In this document: piece after piece, positions 52,652 to 61,087 of the stretch
Numbering within the stretch: the first letter of the stretch is position 1
Layout of the letters: each line of letters starts with the position of its first letter
Assembly (NCBI RefSeq): GCF_028714775.1
Contig: NZ_JAQTLS010000003.1
Span: 62,001 to 126,000 of the forward strand
DNA from: Thiothrix sp.
Lineage (GTDB): Bacteria; Pseudomonadota; Gammaproteobacteria; Thiotrichales; Thiotrichaceae
Length of the DNA stretch: 64,000 nucleotides
Direction: 5' to 3'
Notes under the pieces: generated by a model
The model's input: the letters and a program-made list of their open reading frames with translations, nothing else
Told to the model about the DNA's origin: nothing
Databases searched by the model: none
Program-made: the position numbers and the translations under genes

Positions 52652-53075
52652 TGGGTAGTAACAGGTTCTCAAAGGGTTGACGGCTTTTCCAGCGATAACA
52701 ATCGAAATCGCGCTGGTCAGTGGAGAGAACTCGACCATGCCCCAAGGCTTCAGCCAATAACACCATCGAAGCATCTGCCAAATCCATTGGCAAATCGGCA
52801 TACTTTTCCATCAATATGGCGGCATGTTGCAATTGCTCGACTTCCAATGGAAATATCACAAAATACCCCTGCGACCCCATATCCAGAAATTGTCGAACCG
52901 CCTGCATCCCGCGACGGCTCAACAACATATAACAAGCCTCGGTAATCACAGGCCACGTTGTCACCAAAGTTTGACGACAACCCGCCAAATACGTGGTTGC
53001 TTGCGTGTGAAAAGCATCATCCTTGTTGAGTAAGGCGACCCAGAATCCCGTATCAGCGATGACCGAATTTTTCAT
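52644..53075 (-). CDS. VapC-like PIN toxin embedded in the cas operon
   Basis: 143 residues. PIN acidic residues: Asp in IADTGFWVALL, Glu in ITEACYML, Asp in DLADASMV and Asp in LSTDQRDF. It is predicted to be a Mg-dependent RNase. The start overlaps the RHH antitoxin by 23 nt and the stop overlaps cas4 by 8 nt, so it sits in a tightly coupled cas7-[antitoxin-toxin]-cas4 order. PIN genes are not standard type I-C components. Confidence 0.9.
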   Translation of the reverse strand: MKNSVIADTGFWVALLNKDDAFHTQATTYLAGCRQTLVTTWPVITEACYMLLSRRGMQAVRQFLDMGSQGYFVIFPLEVEQLQHAAILMEKYADLPMDLADASMVLLAEALGHGRVLSTDQRDFDCYRWKSRQPFENLLLPNV

Positions 53076-53322
53076 CCAGATACCCTTTCACGTACTTTTT
53101 GTAATTCACAGAACTATCTGCCGGAGCAGACATAATGCCGCCCAGCATCTGCAACAGTTTCTGATTTTTCGCTAACGCTTCGTCCTCATCTTGACGGAGT
53201 TTGGTTGCAAAATAGCTATCCAACGCCTCTTTCAAAATATCAGAACGGTTCTTCCGCTCGCGCTGCTGCACAAGCTGAAACTTGCGCTCGTAGCTATCAT
53301 CCAGCCTTGCATTAATTCTCAT
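53053..53322 (-). CDS. Ribbon-helix-helix antitoxin
   Basis: 89 residues. The MRINARLDDSYERKFQLV start is an RHH strand-helix pattern with RKNRSDILKEALDSYF as the second helix, which fits DNA-binding antitoxins. The C-terminal half would bind the PIN toxin. GAGGA lies before the ATG at 53322. Upstream is a perfect palindrome (53337-53352), probably its operator. Confidence 0.85.
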   Translation of the reverse strand: MRINARLDDSYERKFQLVQQRERKNRSDILKEALDSYFATKLRQDEDEALAKNQKLLQMLGGIMSAPADSSVNYKKYVKGYLDEKFGHR

Positions 53323-53336
53323 GGCAATATCCTCAT

Positions 53337-53352
53337 GTATGACAAGTCATAC
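53337..53352 (-). promoter_or_regulatory. Palindromic operator and promoter for the embedded toxin-antitoxin
   Basis: GTATGAC-AA-GTCATAC, a perfect 7+7 inverted repeat directly after the cas7 stop. On the minus strand its TATGAC half can be a -10 with TTGAAG (53368-53373, inside cas7) as -35, 16 nt apart. RHH binding here would block that promoter. Confidence 0.7.
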
Positions 53353-54243
53353 TTAAGAGTGTACCAGCTTCAACAATGTCACGCCATTTGGCAAATCAGC
53401 CTCATCCACCGTGACGGCATAATCAGCAAAACGACGCGGCACACTGTTTGTGTCTTTCAACTCCGCCTTGATACGCTCGAACAAGCTAAACGCCTGCGCA
53501 TTACCCAACTTGCCTTCATGCTTGAACACATACAGCCCACGGGTCGCCATTTCACCACGCGCTGCGGAACGGTCATGCTCGAACATATTGCCCAATGCTT
53601 GCCACAACAATTCCAGATCACCCTCTGAAAAGCCTGTTTGATCGGCTAAATGTGCAGAAACGAAACCGTGCGCAACATACAAACCATAGGGCACGGTGAA
53701 TTTGCGCCCCATCGTGCGGTTGTCACCATCCTGCTTTTCCGCTTCTTTCTCAGTCGCCACAGCCATACGGGTAATCGAATGCTCACTCGCAATCACCGGA
53801 TCAACCGAACGGGCAAACGTAATCTGTACCGGCCCACGTACCTGCCCACAGTTCACACCCGTTGACATAACCGCGCCGAAAGTACGCACGTCAAAGAAGT
53901 TGTGGCACATCCACTGCCGTGCTTCTTCTACCTTGTCGCCGCCTTTACGTTTTTTATCGTCGCCCGCCAACAGTTCAGCGCCGCCGGGAATGGCTTGATA
54001 AGCGCGTTCGTGCTGCTTGTTCAGAATGGCTTTTTCCTTGACGTAGATTTCATAAGGCGGCTGTTCTTCTTTCAACAACCCAATGAAATTGCGGACTTTG
54101 CGTTTCAGGCTAACATCCGTCACTAAGCCTTGCCCGGTTTCCGCATCGACACGCGGCAAATTGCCTGCATCTGGGTCGCCATTAGGGTTGCCATCTTTCA
54201 CATCAAACAGCAGTACGAAGTCATAACGGTTTTGCAGGCTCAT
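53353..54243 (-). CDS. cas7: Cascade backbone protein Cas7c (Csd2)
   Basis: 296 residues beginning [27 protein letters not shown], the Csd2 signature. Further conserved parts are [14 protein letters not shown] and [11 protein letters not shown]. Several copies bind the guide part of crRNA. The start overlaps cas8c (ATGA). Confidence 0.96.
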   Translation of the reverse strand: MSLQNRYDFVLLFDVKDGNPNGDPDAGNLPRVDAETGQGLVTDVSLKRKVRNFIGLLKEEQPPYEIYVKEKAILNKQHERAYQAIPGGAELLAGDDKKRKGGDKVEEARQWMCHNFFDVRTFGAVMSTGVNCGQVRGPVQITFARSVDPVIASEHSITRMAVATEKEAEKQDGDNRTMGRKFTVPYGLYVAHGFVSAHLADQTGFSEGDLELLWQALGNMFEHDRSAARGEMATRGLYVFKHEGKLGNAQAFSLFERIKAELKDTNSVPRRFADYAVTVDEADLPNGVTLLKLVHS

Positions 54244-55991
54244 AACAATTCTCCTTGTGCCCCGGTTTCAGATTCAGGTTGGGTAGTTTCGGTTTTAGTG
54301 TGTTTCTTGAAAAAATCTTGGCGCTGATGGTAGTAACCAATCGCAAAACGCCCTTGATCAGCTAATGGCAAATGGGCAGGGAAATCGACAATGCCACCCA
54401 TAATCTCGCCCAACAGTTTTTCAAAATTGCTGACTCGCCCCTTGTTATCCAGCTTGCTCAAATGATGGTTTTTCAATTTCAGCAGTGTGGAAAACACCGT
54501 GACAGGTGTAGCAGAAGCCGCCCCGTAATAACGGTCACGGATGGTGGCATTGATACCGGGTTGGGCTTCTTCCTGTATTTTTTCCAGCACCGCAAACAGA
54601 CGACCTAAACGGTAGCCCGTATTTGAATTTTCAAGATCAAGTGACACGGCAAGATTCTCCGTTGGATTAAGTCGGTTCAAATAGGCTTTGATCAAAGCCG
54701 CCCGTGGGTAAGTGACTTCCTGTTCTGCACGGATACGCCGCACAGCCGAAGCCAATAATGTTTGAGGGTAAGGCAAACCTTCCAGAATACAGCGGATCAC
54801 ATCGCCTGCCAGATTTGGCGGAACGTTTTCGGTTTTGCCCAGCAATGCAGTTGAACGTAACAGCAACCACAGCGGTAGGAATTCTGCATCACGCTCGCTA
54901 TGCTCAATCCGCAAATACTCAAAATGATCAACAATCCGCTGGCTGATTTCCCGCACGGTTCCCACATGCCAAAAACGGACGCTGATTCGCGCCGCATTGG
55001 GTGCAAGTCCCAGAATAAAAAAGCGGGTTGTTTCGCCCAAAGCAGGATTGCGTCCGTATTCCTGCACAGCCTTGTACAAGGCTTTCACTGCATTAGTGTT
55101 ACGATCAGGATCATCTTTATTGTTATCCGCCGCACCCCACAGCGCGGTGAAATCATCGACCAGCGTATGTTCTTGCTCAGCCCAGAAAACGGTAGAAGCA
55201 TCGCCTACCTGCATCCGTTGCGTAGAATCCTTACTCAGCAAGTGATTCAACGCCGTGGTATAGGCAAACGCCGCCTCTTTACTGACTGGCGCATTGAAAC
55301 TCTGACTCTTACCGTAAGAAGTGAACGCATCAAGGTTAAAGGAAATGATGTTCGCCCCAGAACTTTGCGCCCCCCACACACCTTTGATGGAGGGATGCAG
55401 GCGTTCAATCTCGGCTTGTTCACCCGTCAACAGACAAGTGGCTTTAGCGTTATCGTCACCGCATGGACTCATCAATGCCGCTTGGACTTTGCGGCTTTGA
55501 CAAACCAAATGCAGTTGTCCTTGCAAACGAAACGTCAGATTAGGGTTGGTGACAGCAATCTCTTCCCATTGCGGTTGCTGCTGTAAAACTTCGGTATCCA
55601 GATTTTCCAGAAAAGCTAATACCGCAGCGATGCCTTCATCCTGTTCTGAAATAGCTAATTGGCGGATACGTTCGGCAAAAGCGGCTTGCTGTTCCTTTAC
55701 CCGCTCTGGCTTGCCTTTGGTATCAATACCCAACACATATTCAGCGTTATCCCACAGCAGGTTGGCAGCAACACCGGAGGTTTTCTTTACACCTTGCGGC
55801 ACACGTTCTGATTTTGCCCGCTTCTTTTTGCCATCACCTGTGCGGGTATCTTCAATCTGTGCCAATTTGCCATCAGCGGTAACTTCCAGAATGAAAGGGA
55901 TTTCTTTGTACTCAAATCCGGCAGGAGCTAAAGCAGAATCCGCGTTGGCTGATTTGCGTTGGTAGTAATCGTAGAGTGCTTGCAGAATCAT
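54240..55991 (-). CDS. cas8c: Cascade large subunit Cas8c (Csd1)
   Basis: 583 residues, typical for Csd1. Start [13 protein letters not shown]; recognisable segments include [17 protein letters not shown] and [11 protein letters not shown]. It recognises the PAM (TTC in known I-C systems) and opens target DNA; I-C systems also make a small subunit from an internal start of this gene, which I did not locate. It overlaps cas5c and cas7 by 4 nt each. Confidence 0.95.
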   Translation of the reverse strand: MILQALYDYYQRKSANADSALAPAGFEYKEIPFILEVTADGKLAQIEDTRTGDGKKKRAKSERVPQGVKKTSGVAANLLWDNAEYVLGIDTKGKPERVKEQQAAFAERIRQLAISEQDEGIAAVLAFLENLDTEVLQQQPQWEEIAVTNPNLTFRLQGQLHLVCQSRKVQAALMSPCGDDNAKATCLLTGEQAEIERLHPSIKGVWGAQSSGANIISFNLDAFTSYGKSQSFNAPVSKEAAFAYTTALNHLLSKDSTQRMQVGDASTVFWAEQEHTLVDDFTALWGAADNNKDDPDRNTNAVKALYKAVQEYGRNPALGETTRFFILGLAPNAARISVRFWHVGTVREISQRIVDHFEYLRIEHSERDAEFLPLWLLLRSTALLGKTENVPPNLAGDVIRCILEGLPYPQTLLASAVRRIRAEQEVTYPRAALIKAYLNRLNPTENLAVSLDLENSNTGYRLGRLFAVLEKIQEEAQPGINATIRDRYYGAASATPVTVFSTLLKLKNHHLSKLDNKGRVSNFEKLLGEIMGGIVDFPAHLPLADQGRFAIGYYHQRQDFFKKHTKTETTQPESETGAQGELL

Positions 55992-56650
55992 CCGCGTATC
56001 TCCTCGCTATCCCATGCGGGAACGTGAACCACACCATCTTGCATTTTCGCTTGAAAGAATCGTGGCATAGGGTTAGCGGTATCGACAAAATCCATGTCAT
56101 ACAACATCCAACCTAATTCGCGTGTTTCAGGTAAAGGCTGGGCGAGAGCAGTGTCAGCGTCAACCAAACGGAAATCACAGGAAAATTCGCGTGCCCCCAA
56201 ATAAGGCTGATTGAAACACTGCCCTTTGCTGGCGCGGCGTTTGAACATTTCAGCAAACTTGACCGGATTGTTCTCCGGGTTGTTATTCAGCATTTCAAAC
56301 TCAGCGTGAAGCCGGTAGCGCACATCCCGTAAAAACAAACCTGCCCGTTGTTGGCGGTCTTCCTCCACATACATGCCTAGGTTGCCTTTACCTTGCTTCA
56401 TCGCTGACCTGACCGCCCCAGCAGGTACAACCCCTGAGACTTCGTTGCGGCGCAAGTTAATCCAGCGAATCGGATTCAGCACCTCAATTTTGCGGATATG
56501 CCAACGAATCGCAGGCTTCCACAAAATCGACTCGAATACGGCACGGGCGGCAGAAGGAGTGATGACATCGTAAGATACACGTTCCACCTTCATTTCCGGT
56601 CGAGTGAAGCAGGCGAAACCACCTGAAACCTCCAAACAAAAGCTCTTCAT
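55988..56650 (-). CDS. cas5c: crRNA-processing Cascade subunit Cas5c (Cas5d)
   Basis: 220 residues from the ATG at 56650 (MKSFCLEVSGGFACFTRPEM); an upstream TTG in frame would add five residues. In type I-C, Cas5 rather than Cas6 cuts pre-crRNA at the 3' base of the hairpin, leaving an 11-nt handle. The G-rich tract of the family is present in the first strand. It is the first gene after the crRNA-like element at 56703-56774. Confidence 0.95.
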   Translation of the reverse strand: MKSFCLEVSGGFACFTRPEMKVERVSYDVITPSAARAVFESILWKPAIRWHIRKIEVLNPIRWINLRRNEVSGVVPAGAVRSAMKQGKGNLGMYVEEDRQQRAGLFLRDVRYRLHAEFEMLNNNPENNPVKFAEMFKRRASKGQCFNQPYLGAREFSCDFRLVDADTALAQPLPETRELGWMLYDMDFVDTANPMPRFFQAKMQDGVVHVPAWDSEEIRG

Positions 56651-56702
56651 TACCGTTCTCGCCAAAATACTAAGTTTGTGAAATGGGCGCGGAGAACCCG
56701 CG

Positions 56703-56774
56703 CCCGTCTATCCATTCCAACAAGTTTCAAACATTGTGTTTCAATCCACACTTGCTATCAAAACAAGTGATGAG
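56703..56774 (-). ncRNA. crRNA-like RNA from a degenerate repeat, predicted cas-regulating guide
   Basis: A solitary 37-nt degenerate repeat (56738-56774). Its last 11 nt, TGGATTGAAAC, equal the handle of the array repeats. Its stem, CACTTG/CAAGTG (9-nt loop), differs from the array stem CTCCCG/CGGGAG on both sides, so pairing is kept. The following 35 nt (56737-56703) form the guide, beginning ACAATGTTTGAAACT. The predicted start site (about 56770) lies right at the stem. A GC stem of 8 bp (56685-56705) follows and may stand in for a second repeat or slow transcription. The region is the 5' leader of cas5c. Confidence 0.75.
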
Positions 56775-56776
56775 CT

Positions 56777-56805
56777 ATCCTAGCATTAGTTTCAAATATT
56801 GTGAA
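56777..56805 (-). promoter_or_regulatory. cas5c operon promoter overlapping a self-target site
   Basis: On the minus strand TTCACA (56800-56805) and TAGGAT (56777-56782) are 17 nt apart, with TGC before the -10 (extended -10). The TTC at 56803-56805 is followed by ACAATATTTGAAACT, which equals the guide of the adjacent RNA except at position 6. Cascade bound here would cover -35, -10 and the start site. Confidence 0.75.
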
Positions 56806-56813
56806 GTAAAGTT

Positions 56814-56999
56814 ATGGATTGGAAAGTCATAAAAGAGATTAGGTTACTCCTCACCTCCTTACCAGAACGCTTGGTATGGGGAATTTTGGTGTCGATAGTT
56901 GTCATCCTACTAACTCTTATCACCAAACTAACTCCTCCGGCGCAAGCTGTAGTGGATCAACCAACAGACCAAGTTTCCCATCATACAGGCCGGGGGTAG
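56814..56999 (+). CDS. Small hydrophobic ORF divergent from cas5c
   Basis: 61 residues on the plus strand with one membrane segment (LVWGILVSIVVILLTLI). The first 35 codons lie in the gap between cas5c and cas3; the last 27 are antisense to the cas3 3' end. A possible promoter is TTGCTA (56752-56757), 18 nt, TATCCT (56776-56781), lying within the degenerate repeat and self-target. The ribosome site is weak. It may be a small membrane toxin or not a gene at all. Confidence 0.35.
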   Translation: MDWKVIKEIRLLLTSLPERLVWGILVSIVVILLTLITKLTPPAQAVVDQPTDQVSHHTGRG

Positions 57000-59184
57000 T
57001 TTGCTCGTAAATACCGGGCAAATTGGCAAGCTCACGAATATCGCCTGACTGCAACAGACGCTTTTTCACCTGTTCACGCACAGTTACGGTGTAGCGTTGC
57101 AGCTTGCGCATCAGGTTACGTTTCGGCCCGATAAATTTCAGTTGTTCAATCAGTTTTGCGCCTTCGCCGTATGTGACCAACACCGCCGACCCATCATCGT
57201 CAATCAGTCGAAAACGCTGGGCAGCCGTGCGGAACTGGATTTTCAATTCACGCGCATTCTGAGCAAGTAAATCGACAATGCCATGCTTATCCCGTGATTC
57301 TGCCCGTGCATAGAAATGTTCAAAGTAAATCTGAAAGTGCGAATGATGTAACGGCGCTTGAGAAAAACTTGGCAACGAAAGCAAAGAGCGGCTCACGGTT
57401 ACAGACCGCCCCAAATGTCCCGGCAATTTGGCATTGAGTGGCGGCACGAACACAACCACCCTACCCTTATCGGCTTGTTTACCTTCACGATTACAACGCC
57501 CCGCTGCTTGTGCAATCGAATCCAGCCCCGCTAACGCTCGGTAAACCACAGGAAAATCCACATCCACGCCAGCTTCAATCAATTGCGTGCTGACCACACG
57601 CAGCACAGGTTCACCATCTTGCAAACGCTGACGAATTTCTTGCAACTTCTCAGAACGATGTTCCCCACACAAATTCGTCGTCAGATAGTAAGTTTCAGGA
57701 GGCAACAAGCGACACAGTTCCGCAGCCTGCTTCTTGGTATTGACGATAACGAGTACAGAATCCAGTTCCGCAATTTCCTCCGCTAGCGCTTCCCACGAAC
57801 GTTCTGTCACCAAATCCTTTGGCAGTTCCACATTCACGCGCTCTAACGCAGTAAACAACGCTTCGGGATCAGGCATTATTTCCTTGATCTGATCTGCACC
57901 AAACCCTTTCACCACCGCTGTTCCGAAGGAGTCTTGATAGGTATGCAAGGCAGGTTGGGTTGCAGTGGAAAGCACAAACGTCACACCGTAGTGTTCCACC
58001 AAGGCTTTCATCACGCCCAGAATCGGGTTCAGGAATTCCGGTGGCAATAATTGCGCTTCATCCAACACAATGACGCTGTTTGCCAGATTGTGCAGCTTGC
58101 GGCAACGGCTGGTGTGGCTGGCAAACAGTGATTCAAACAACTGCACATTGGTGGTAACAATAATCGGCGCATCCCAGTTTTCCGTCGCTAATCGGCTTTG
58201 CGCATCTTCCCTATCGGGGTCAAGGTTGCTGTGATGTTCCACCACGCAATTACCGAAGATATGGCGGTAAATATTAGCGGTTTGTTCGATGATACTCGTG
58301 TAAGGGATGGCATAGATGATGCGCCGTTTGCCGTGCTGGATAGCATGTTCCAACGCAAAGGCCATACCAGATAATGTTTTGCCACCACCCGTTGGTACGG
58401 TCAGGGAAAAGATACCCGGTGGTTTTGCTGCTGCTTCCTGACAATCACGCAGGATTTGCGCCCGCAAACGGTTAACGGGTGTATCTGCCGCTTTCGCTGA
58501 AAATCCCATCATGTGTTGGGTGAAACGGGTAAGCAATTGGCTCAGCTCTGGATATTGCCCACGCAAATCCTGCTTTTCTGGCTGCATGAAAGCTTCAGCA
58601 TCCAGAAAATCCGCATCCACAAGGCAAGAAAACAGCATCCTTATCCACAAAGCAGCGTTATCAATGCCACCCACTGGCGCAGAGGTGGGCATTTTTGTTT
58701 GCAGAATATCTTCTGGAATGGGGACTTGCAGCGCTTTATCCAGATGAACCGCGTCTTGCAAAATTTCTTCCAACGACCGCCCATTACCTGTGTCTTCCCT
58801 GACCCAATCAGGCAAACCAGAGTGATGACCTGCAATCAGGTAAGCAAGAATTTTCCCAAACAGCTTCTTTGGATTCTGATCTTGATCAATAGCATACAAA
58901 GCACCAGCAGCGGAGTGGTTAACTTTACCGGGAGAGTGATCAGTTTCAATATGGGCATTGAGTGCGATATAGCCTGTTTTATCGCTGATATAGCGCTGAA
59001 ATTCAGGGTTGTATTTACCGAGATCATGCCAAATTCCAGCAACATGCGCCCAATCCTTTCCAAACAACACCGCATAGCCTGCTGCTAACTTGGCAACCTC
59101 GTGTAAATGCTCATCCAGCCAATGCTCAATCGGCTGTTCCTGTTCATCAAAACGCACATGCGCTATCGGGCGGGCTTTATTCAC
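56920..59184 (-). CDS. cas3: CRISPR nuclease-helicase Cas3
   Basis: 754 residues, GTG start. N-terminal HD nuclease (His-Asp in GIWHDLGKYN; GHHSGLPDW), then an SF2 helicase with Walker A VPTGGGKT, VLDEAQLLPPEF (DEAQ box) and the QLIEAGVDVDFP and QAAGRCNREG motifs. It degrades DNA once Cascade has bound a full target. It is 52 nt behind the WYL regulator and separated by 269 nt from cas5c, so it belongs to a different transcription unit from the Cascade genes. Confidence 0.96.
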   Translation of the reverse strand: MNKARPIAHVRFDEQEQPIEHWLDEHLHEVAKLAAGYAVLFGKDWAHVAGIWHDLGKYNPEFQRYISDKTGYIALNAHIETDHSPGKVNHSAAGALYAIDQDQNPKKLFGKILAYLIAGHHSGLPDWVREDTGNGRSLEEILQDAVHLDKALQVPIPEDILQTKMPTSAPVGGIDNAALWIRMLFSCLVDADFLDAEAFMQPEKQDLRGQYPELSQLLTRFTQHMMGFSAKAADTPVNRLRAQILRDCQEAAAKPPGIFSLTVPTGGGKTLSGMAFALEHAIQHGKRRIIYAIPYTSIIEQTANIYRHIFGNCVVEHHSNLDPDREDAQSRLATENWDAPIIVTTNVQLFESLFASHTSRCRKLHNLANSVIVLDEAQLLPPEFLNPILGVMKALVEHYGVTFVLSTATQPALHTYQDSFGTAVVKGFGADQIKEIMPDPEALFTALERVNVELPKDLVTERSWEALAEEIAELDSVLVIVNTKKQAAELCRLLPPETYYLTTNLCGEHRSEKLQEIRQRLQDGEPVLRVVSTQLIEAGVDVDFPVVYRALAGLDSIAQAAGRCNREGKQADKGRVVVFVPPLNAKLPGHLGRSVTVSRSLLSLPSFSQAPLHHSHFQIYFEHFYARAESRDKHGIVDLLAQNARELKIQFRTAAQRFRLIDDDGSAVLVTYGEGAKLIEQLKFIGPKRNLMRKLQRYTVTVREQVKKRLLQSGDIRELANLPGIYEQTTPGLYDGKLGLLVDPLQLAPEELVW

Positions 59185-59236
59185 CGTGCTTTACCTTGCT
59201 AATGAATTCGCTGCCCAGTCTACCACCCCTACCTAG

Positions 59237-60220
59237 TCAAACCGTGACAAGGCAACCGTAATTCCCCAACATTTTTTGCAGTTTTTCACATACCGCTGCC
59301 CGCAATTCCGGCGGTTCCAACACCGTTACACCATCGCCAAACCGCAGGATTTCCCCAATTAGTTCGGTGGCGTGGCTGTATGGGATGCGTAACACATACG
59401 CCCCGTCCTTCCAGCCCGATTCTTGTGCATTGTGCCATGTCACGCCTTCCACCCAACGTGCTGCTTCTGGCGTAAAGCGCAATACTGCCACTGCTGCAAC
59501 CCGTCCAGAAAAGATGCCAAACGTAGAAAAAAACACGTCATCCAATTCCGTTTTCGGCACTGACAGGCTATCAACTTCAAGTTGTTCGATGTTACTGATA
59601 CGGTCAAGTGAATAGGGATGTAGGGTATTTTCGCGGTGGCAATACGCCCCCAAATACCAGTTGTCACGGTAATAAATCAGCAGTTGCGGCGACAGCGTGC
59701 GCAGCAGGCATTCATCGTTGGAACGCGCATGGTAAGAAACACGCAATTGCTTACGTTGCAAACACGCGCTGGCAATGATTTGGAAGTTGCTGTACTGGTG
59801 GTCGCGGCGGTTATAGGGTAACAGACGAATGTAATTCCCCAGCGTTTCAGTGCTGTTCAATCCGGTAGTTTTACTGATAATTTCACGTAGGCGGGTTTCA
59901 ATCGGGGCAATTTCATCATGCAGCAATTCCGGGTCGAAGTTCCCCAATAGTTGTTGCATCGCCAATAGGCCGTAAATTTCTTGGTCATTCAACCAAAAAC
60001 CGGGCAGTGAATACGCCCCCTTGTCTTTGCAGTAATGCCAACCATTGCGGAGGCGGTCATATTCGATGGGCGCATTGAAACGGTTTTGCATGGTGATGAT
60101 CACCCGCCGCACCGTGCTTTCCGAACAATGCAGCGCTTCCATAAGCCGTTTAATGGAAATGGGCGACCGTGCCGAGCCCAGCAGTTTATCGAGACGGTAA
60201 ATTTTGTCGATATTTTCCAT
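59237..60220 (-). CDS. WYL-domain transcriptional regulator
   Basis: 327 residues from the ATG at 60220 (MENIDKIYRLDKLL). The winged HTH (SIKRLMEALHCSESTVRRVI) is N-terminal; the WYL region includes YYRDNWYLGAYCHRENTLHPYSLDRI. WYL proteins often control CRISPR or defence genes and may bind nucleic acid ligands. It is in line with cas3 and probably regulates this locus. The start is set by a TATAAT box 6 nt upstream, which leaves no leader. Confidence 0.9.
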   Translation of the reverse strand: MENIDKIYRLDKLLGSARSPISIKRLMEALHCSESTVRRVIITMQNRFNAPIEYDRLRNGWHYCKDKGAYSLPGFWLNDQEIYGLLAMQQLLGNFDPELLHDEIAPIETRLREIISKTTGLNSTETLGNYIRLLPYNRRDHQYSNFQIIASACLQRKQLRVSYHARSNDECLLRTLSPQLLIYYRDNWYLGAYCHRENTLHPYSLDRISNIEQLEVDSLSVPKTELDDVFFSTFGIFSGRVAAVAVLRFTPEAARWVEGVTWHNAQESGWKDGAYVLRIPYSHATELIGEILRFGDGVTVLEPPELRAAVCEKLQKMLGNYGCLVTV

Positions 60221-60226
60221 CCCCGG

Positions 60227-60232
60227 ATTATA
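60227..60232 (-). promoter_or_regulatory. -10 box for a leaderless WYL-cas3 transcript
   Basis: Perfect TATAAT on the minus strand, ending 6 nt before the ATG at 60220, so transcription should start at or next to the start codon. No good -35 is visible, which would suit activator control. Confidence 0.5.
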
Positions 60233-60242
60233 TCGCAAAACT

Positions 60243-60271
60243 TGTTACCTTTTCCCTCCCCGCCTGTATAA
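60243..60271 (+). promoter_or_regulatory. ECF-type promoter for the sigma gene
   Basis: TGTTACC, 16 nt, GTATAA. The stretch between and around is nearly the same as at 61088-61116 (CTTTTCCyTCCCCGCCkGTATAA shared). It indicates that the sigma factor drives its own gene. Confidence 0.7.
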
Positions 60272-60298
60272 GCTATCACTGACAATACAGGAAACCGC

Positions 60299-60862
60299 GT
60301 GGACATTCAGCTCATCCTCCAACACATCAGCCGGGGCAACCGACAGGCGTTTGCTGCCGTGGTTGACCGCTACCAGCGCCCGCTGTTCAGCTACTTGGGG
60401 CGCATGGGTTTACCGCAGGCGATGGCGGAAGAAATTGCGCAGGAAACCTTCCTCCGCGCATGGCAAAACCTTGGGCAATATGATCCCAAACGTGCCGAAT
60501 TTTCCACATGGCTGTTTACCATTGGGCGGCGGTTGGCTTTGAATGCGCTGGAACGGGCTTCCCATCGGCTGGAAGTTGGGCAGGAAGATCACCTCATCCC
60601 CGGTGAAGAAAGCGAAGACCACAACACCCCACAACCGCTGGAACGGCTGGAATTACAGCAACAGCAGCAGCGTCTGCAAGCTGCATTACGCCGCCTTCCG
60701 CTGCATGACCGCAGCGCCCTTGCCTTGGCTTACCTCCAAGGTCTTGACCTGAAAACCATCGCCGCGATTGAAAACTGTAGCGAAGCGGCGCTAAAAGTCC
60801 GTTTACACCGCGCCCGCGAACAATTACGCCACTGGCTGGAGGCTACTGATGGAACTGCATAA
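60299..60862 (+). CDS. ECF-family RNA polymerase sigma factor
   Basis: 187 residues, GTG start. Region 2 contains DRYQRPLFSYLGRMG and EEIAQETFLRAWQNLGQYD, with AEFSTWLFTIGRRLALN; region 4 (LPLHDRSALALAYLQGLDLKTIA) recognises -35. Length and lack of region 3 fit the ECF group. The next gene starts 14 nt before its end and likely encodes the anti-sigma. The signal peptide or envelope target is suggested by the promoter before the signal peptidase gene. Confidence 0.93.
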   Translation: MDIQLILQHISRGNRQAFAAVVDRYQRPLFSYLGRMGLPQAMAEEIAQETFLRAWQNLGQYDPKRAEFSTWLFTIGRRLALNALERASHRLEVGQEDHLIPGEESEDHNTPQPLERLELQQQQQRLQAALRRLPLHDRSALALAYLQGLDLKTIAAIENCSEAALKVRLHRAREQLRHWLEATDGTA

Positions 60863-61085
60863 GCATGACGCACTCGATCAACTGTTACGCACCGACCTGT
60901 TGCAAGTGCCGAATAATTTCACCACCGAAGTCATGCAGCAGGTCAACAGCTTGCCGTTCCCGGCGAAAACCGCCAAACCGTTGGAGTGGCTGCAATGGTT
61001 GGCGCTGATCGGCGGGGTATTGGTGGGCATCGAGCAATTGGTGGCGTTCATGCTAGGCGTGTGGGCGTTGAACGCGGCAGGGTAA
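60849..61085 (+). CDS. Small membrane protein, putative anti-sigma factor
   Basis: 78 residues overlapping the sigma gene by 14 nt. A soluble N-terminal half (DQLLRTDLLQVPNNFTTEVM) precedes one or two membrane helices (LALIGGVLVGIEQLVAFMLGVWAL). The layout fits a short membrane anti-sigma, but no zinc motif is seen. Confidence 0.65.
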   Translation: MELHKHDALDQLLRTDLLQVPNNFTTEVMQQVNSLPFPAKTAKPLEWLQWLALIGGVLVGIEQLVAFMLGVWALNAAG

Positions 61086-61087
61086 GC

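Noticed and set aside
52652-52801. N-terminal extension of Cas4
   Set aside because: It lies inside the PIN gene in another frame; MSEPLLPIML at 52651 gives a standard Cas4.
56685-56705. GC-rich 8-bp stem before cas5c as a terminator
   Set aside because: Only ATTT follows the stem on the minus strand and cas5c must be read through it, so a full terminator is unlikely; a regulatory or second-repeat role stays possible.
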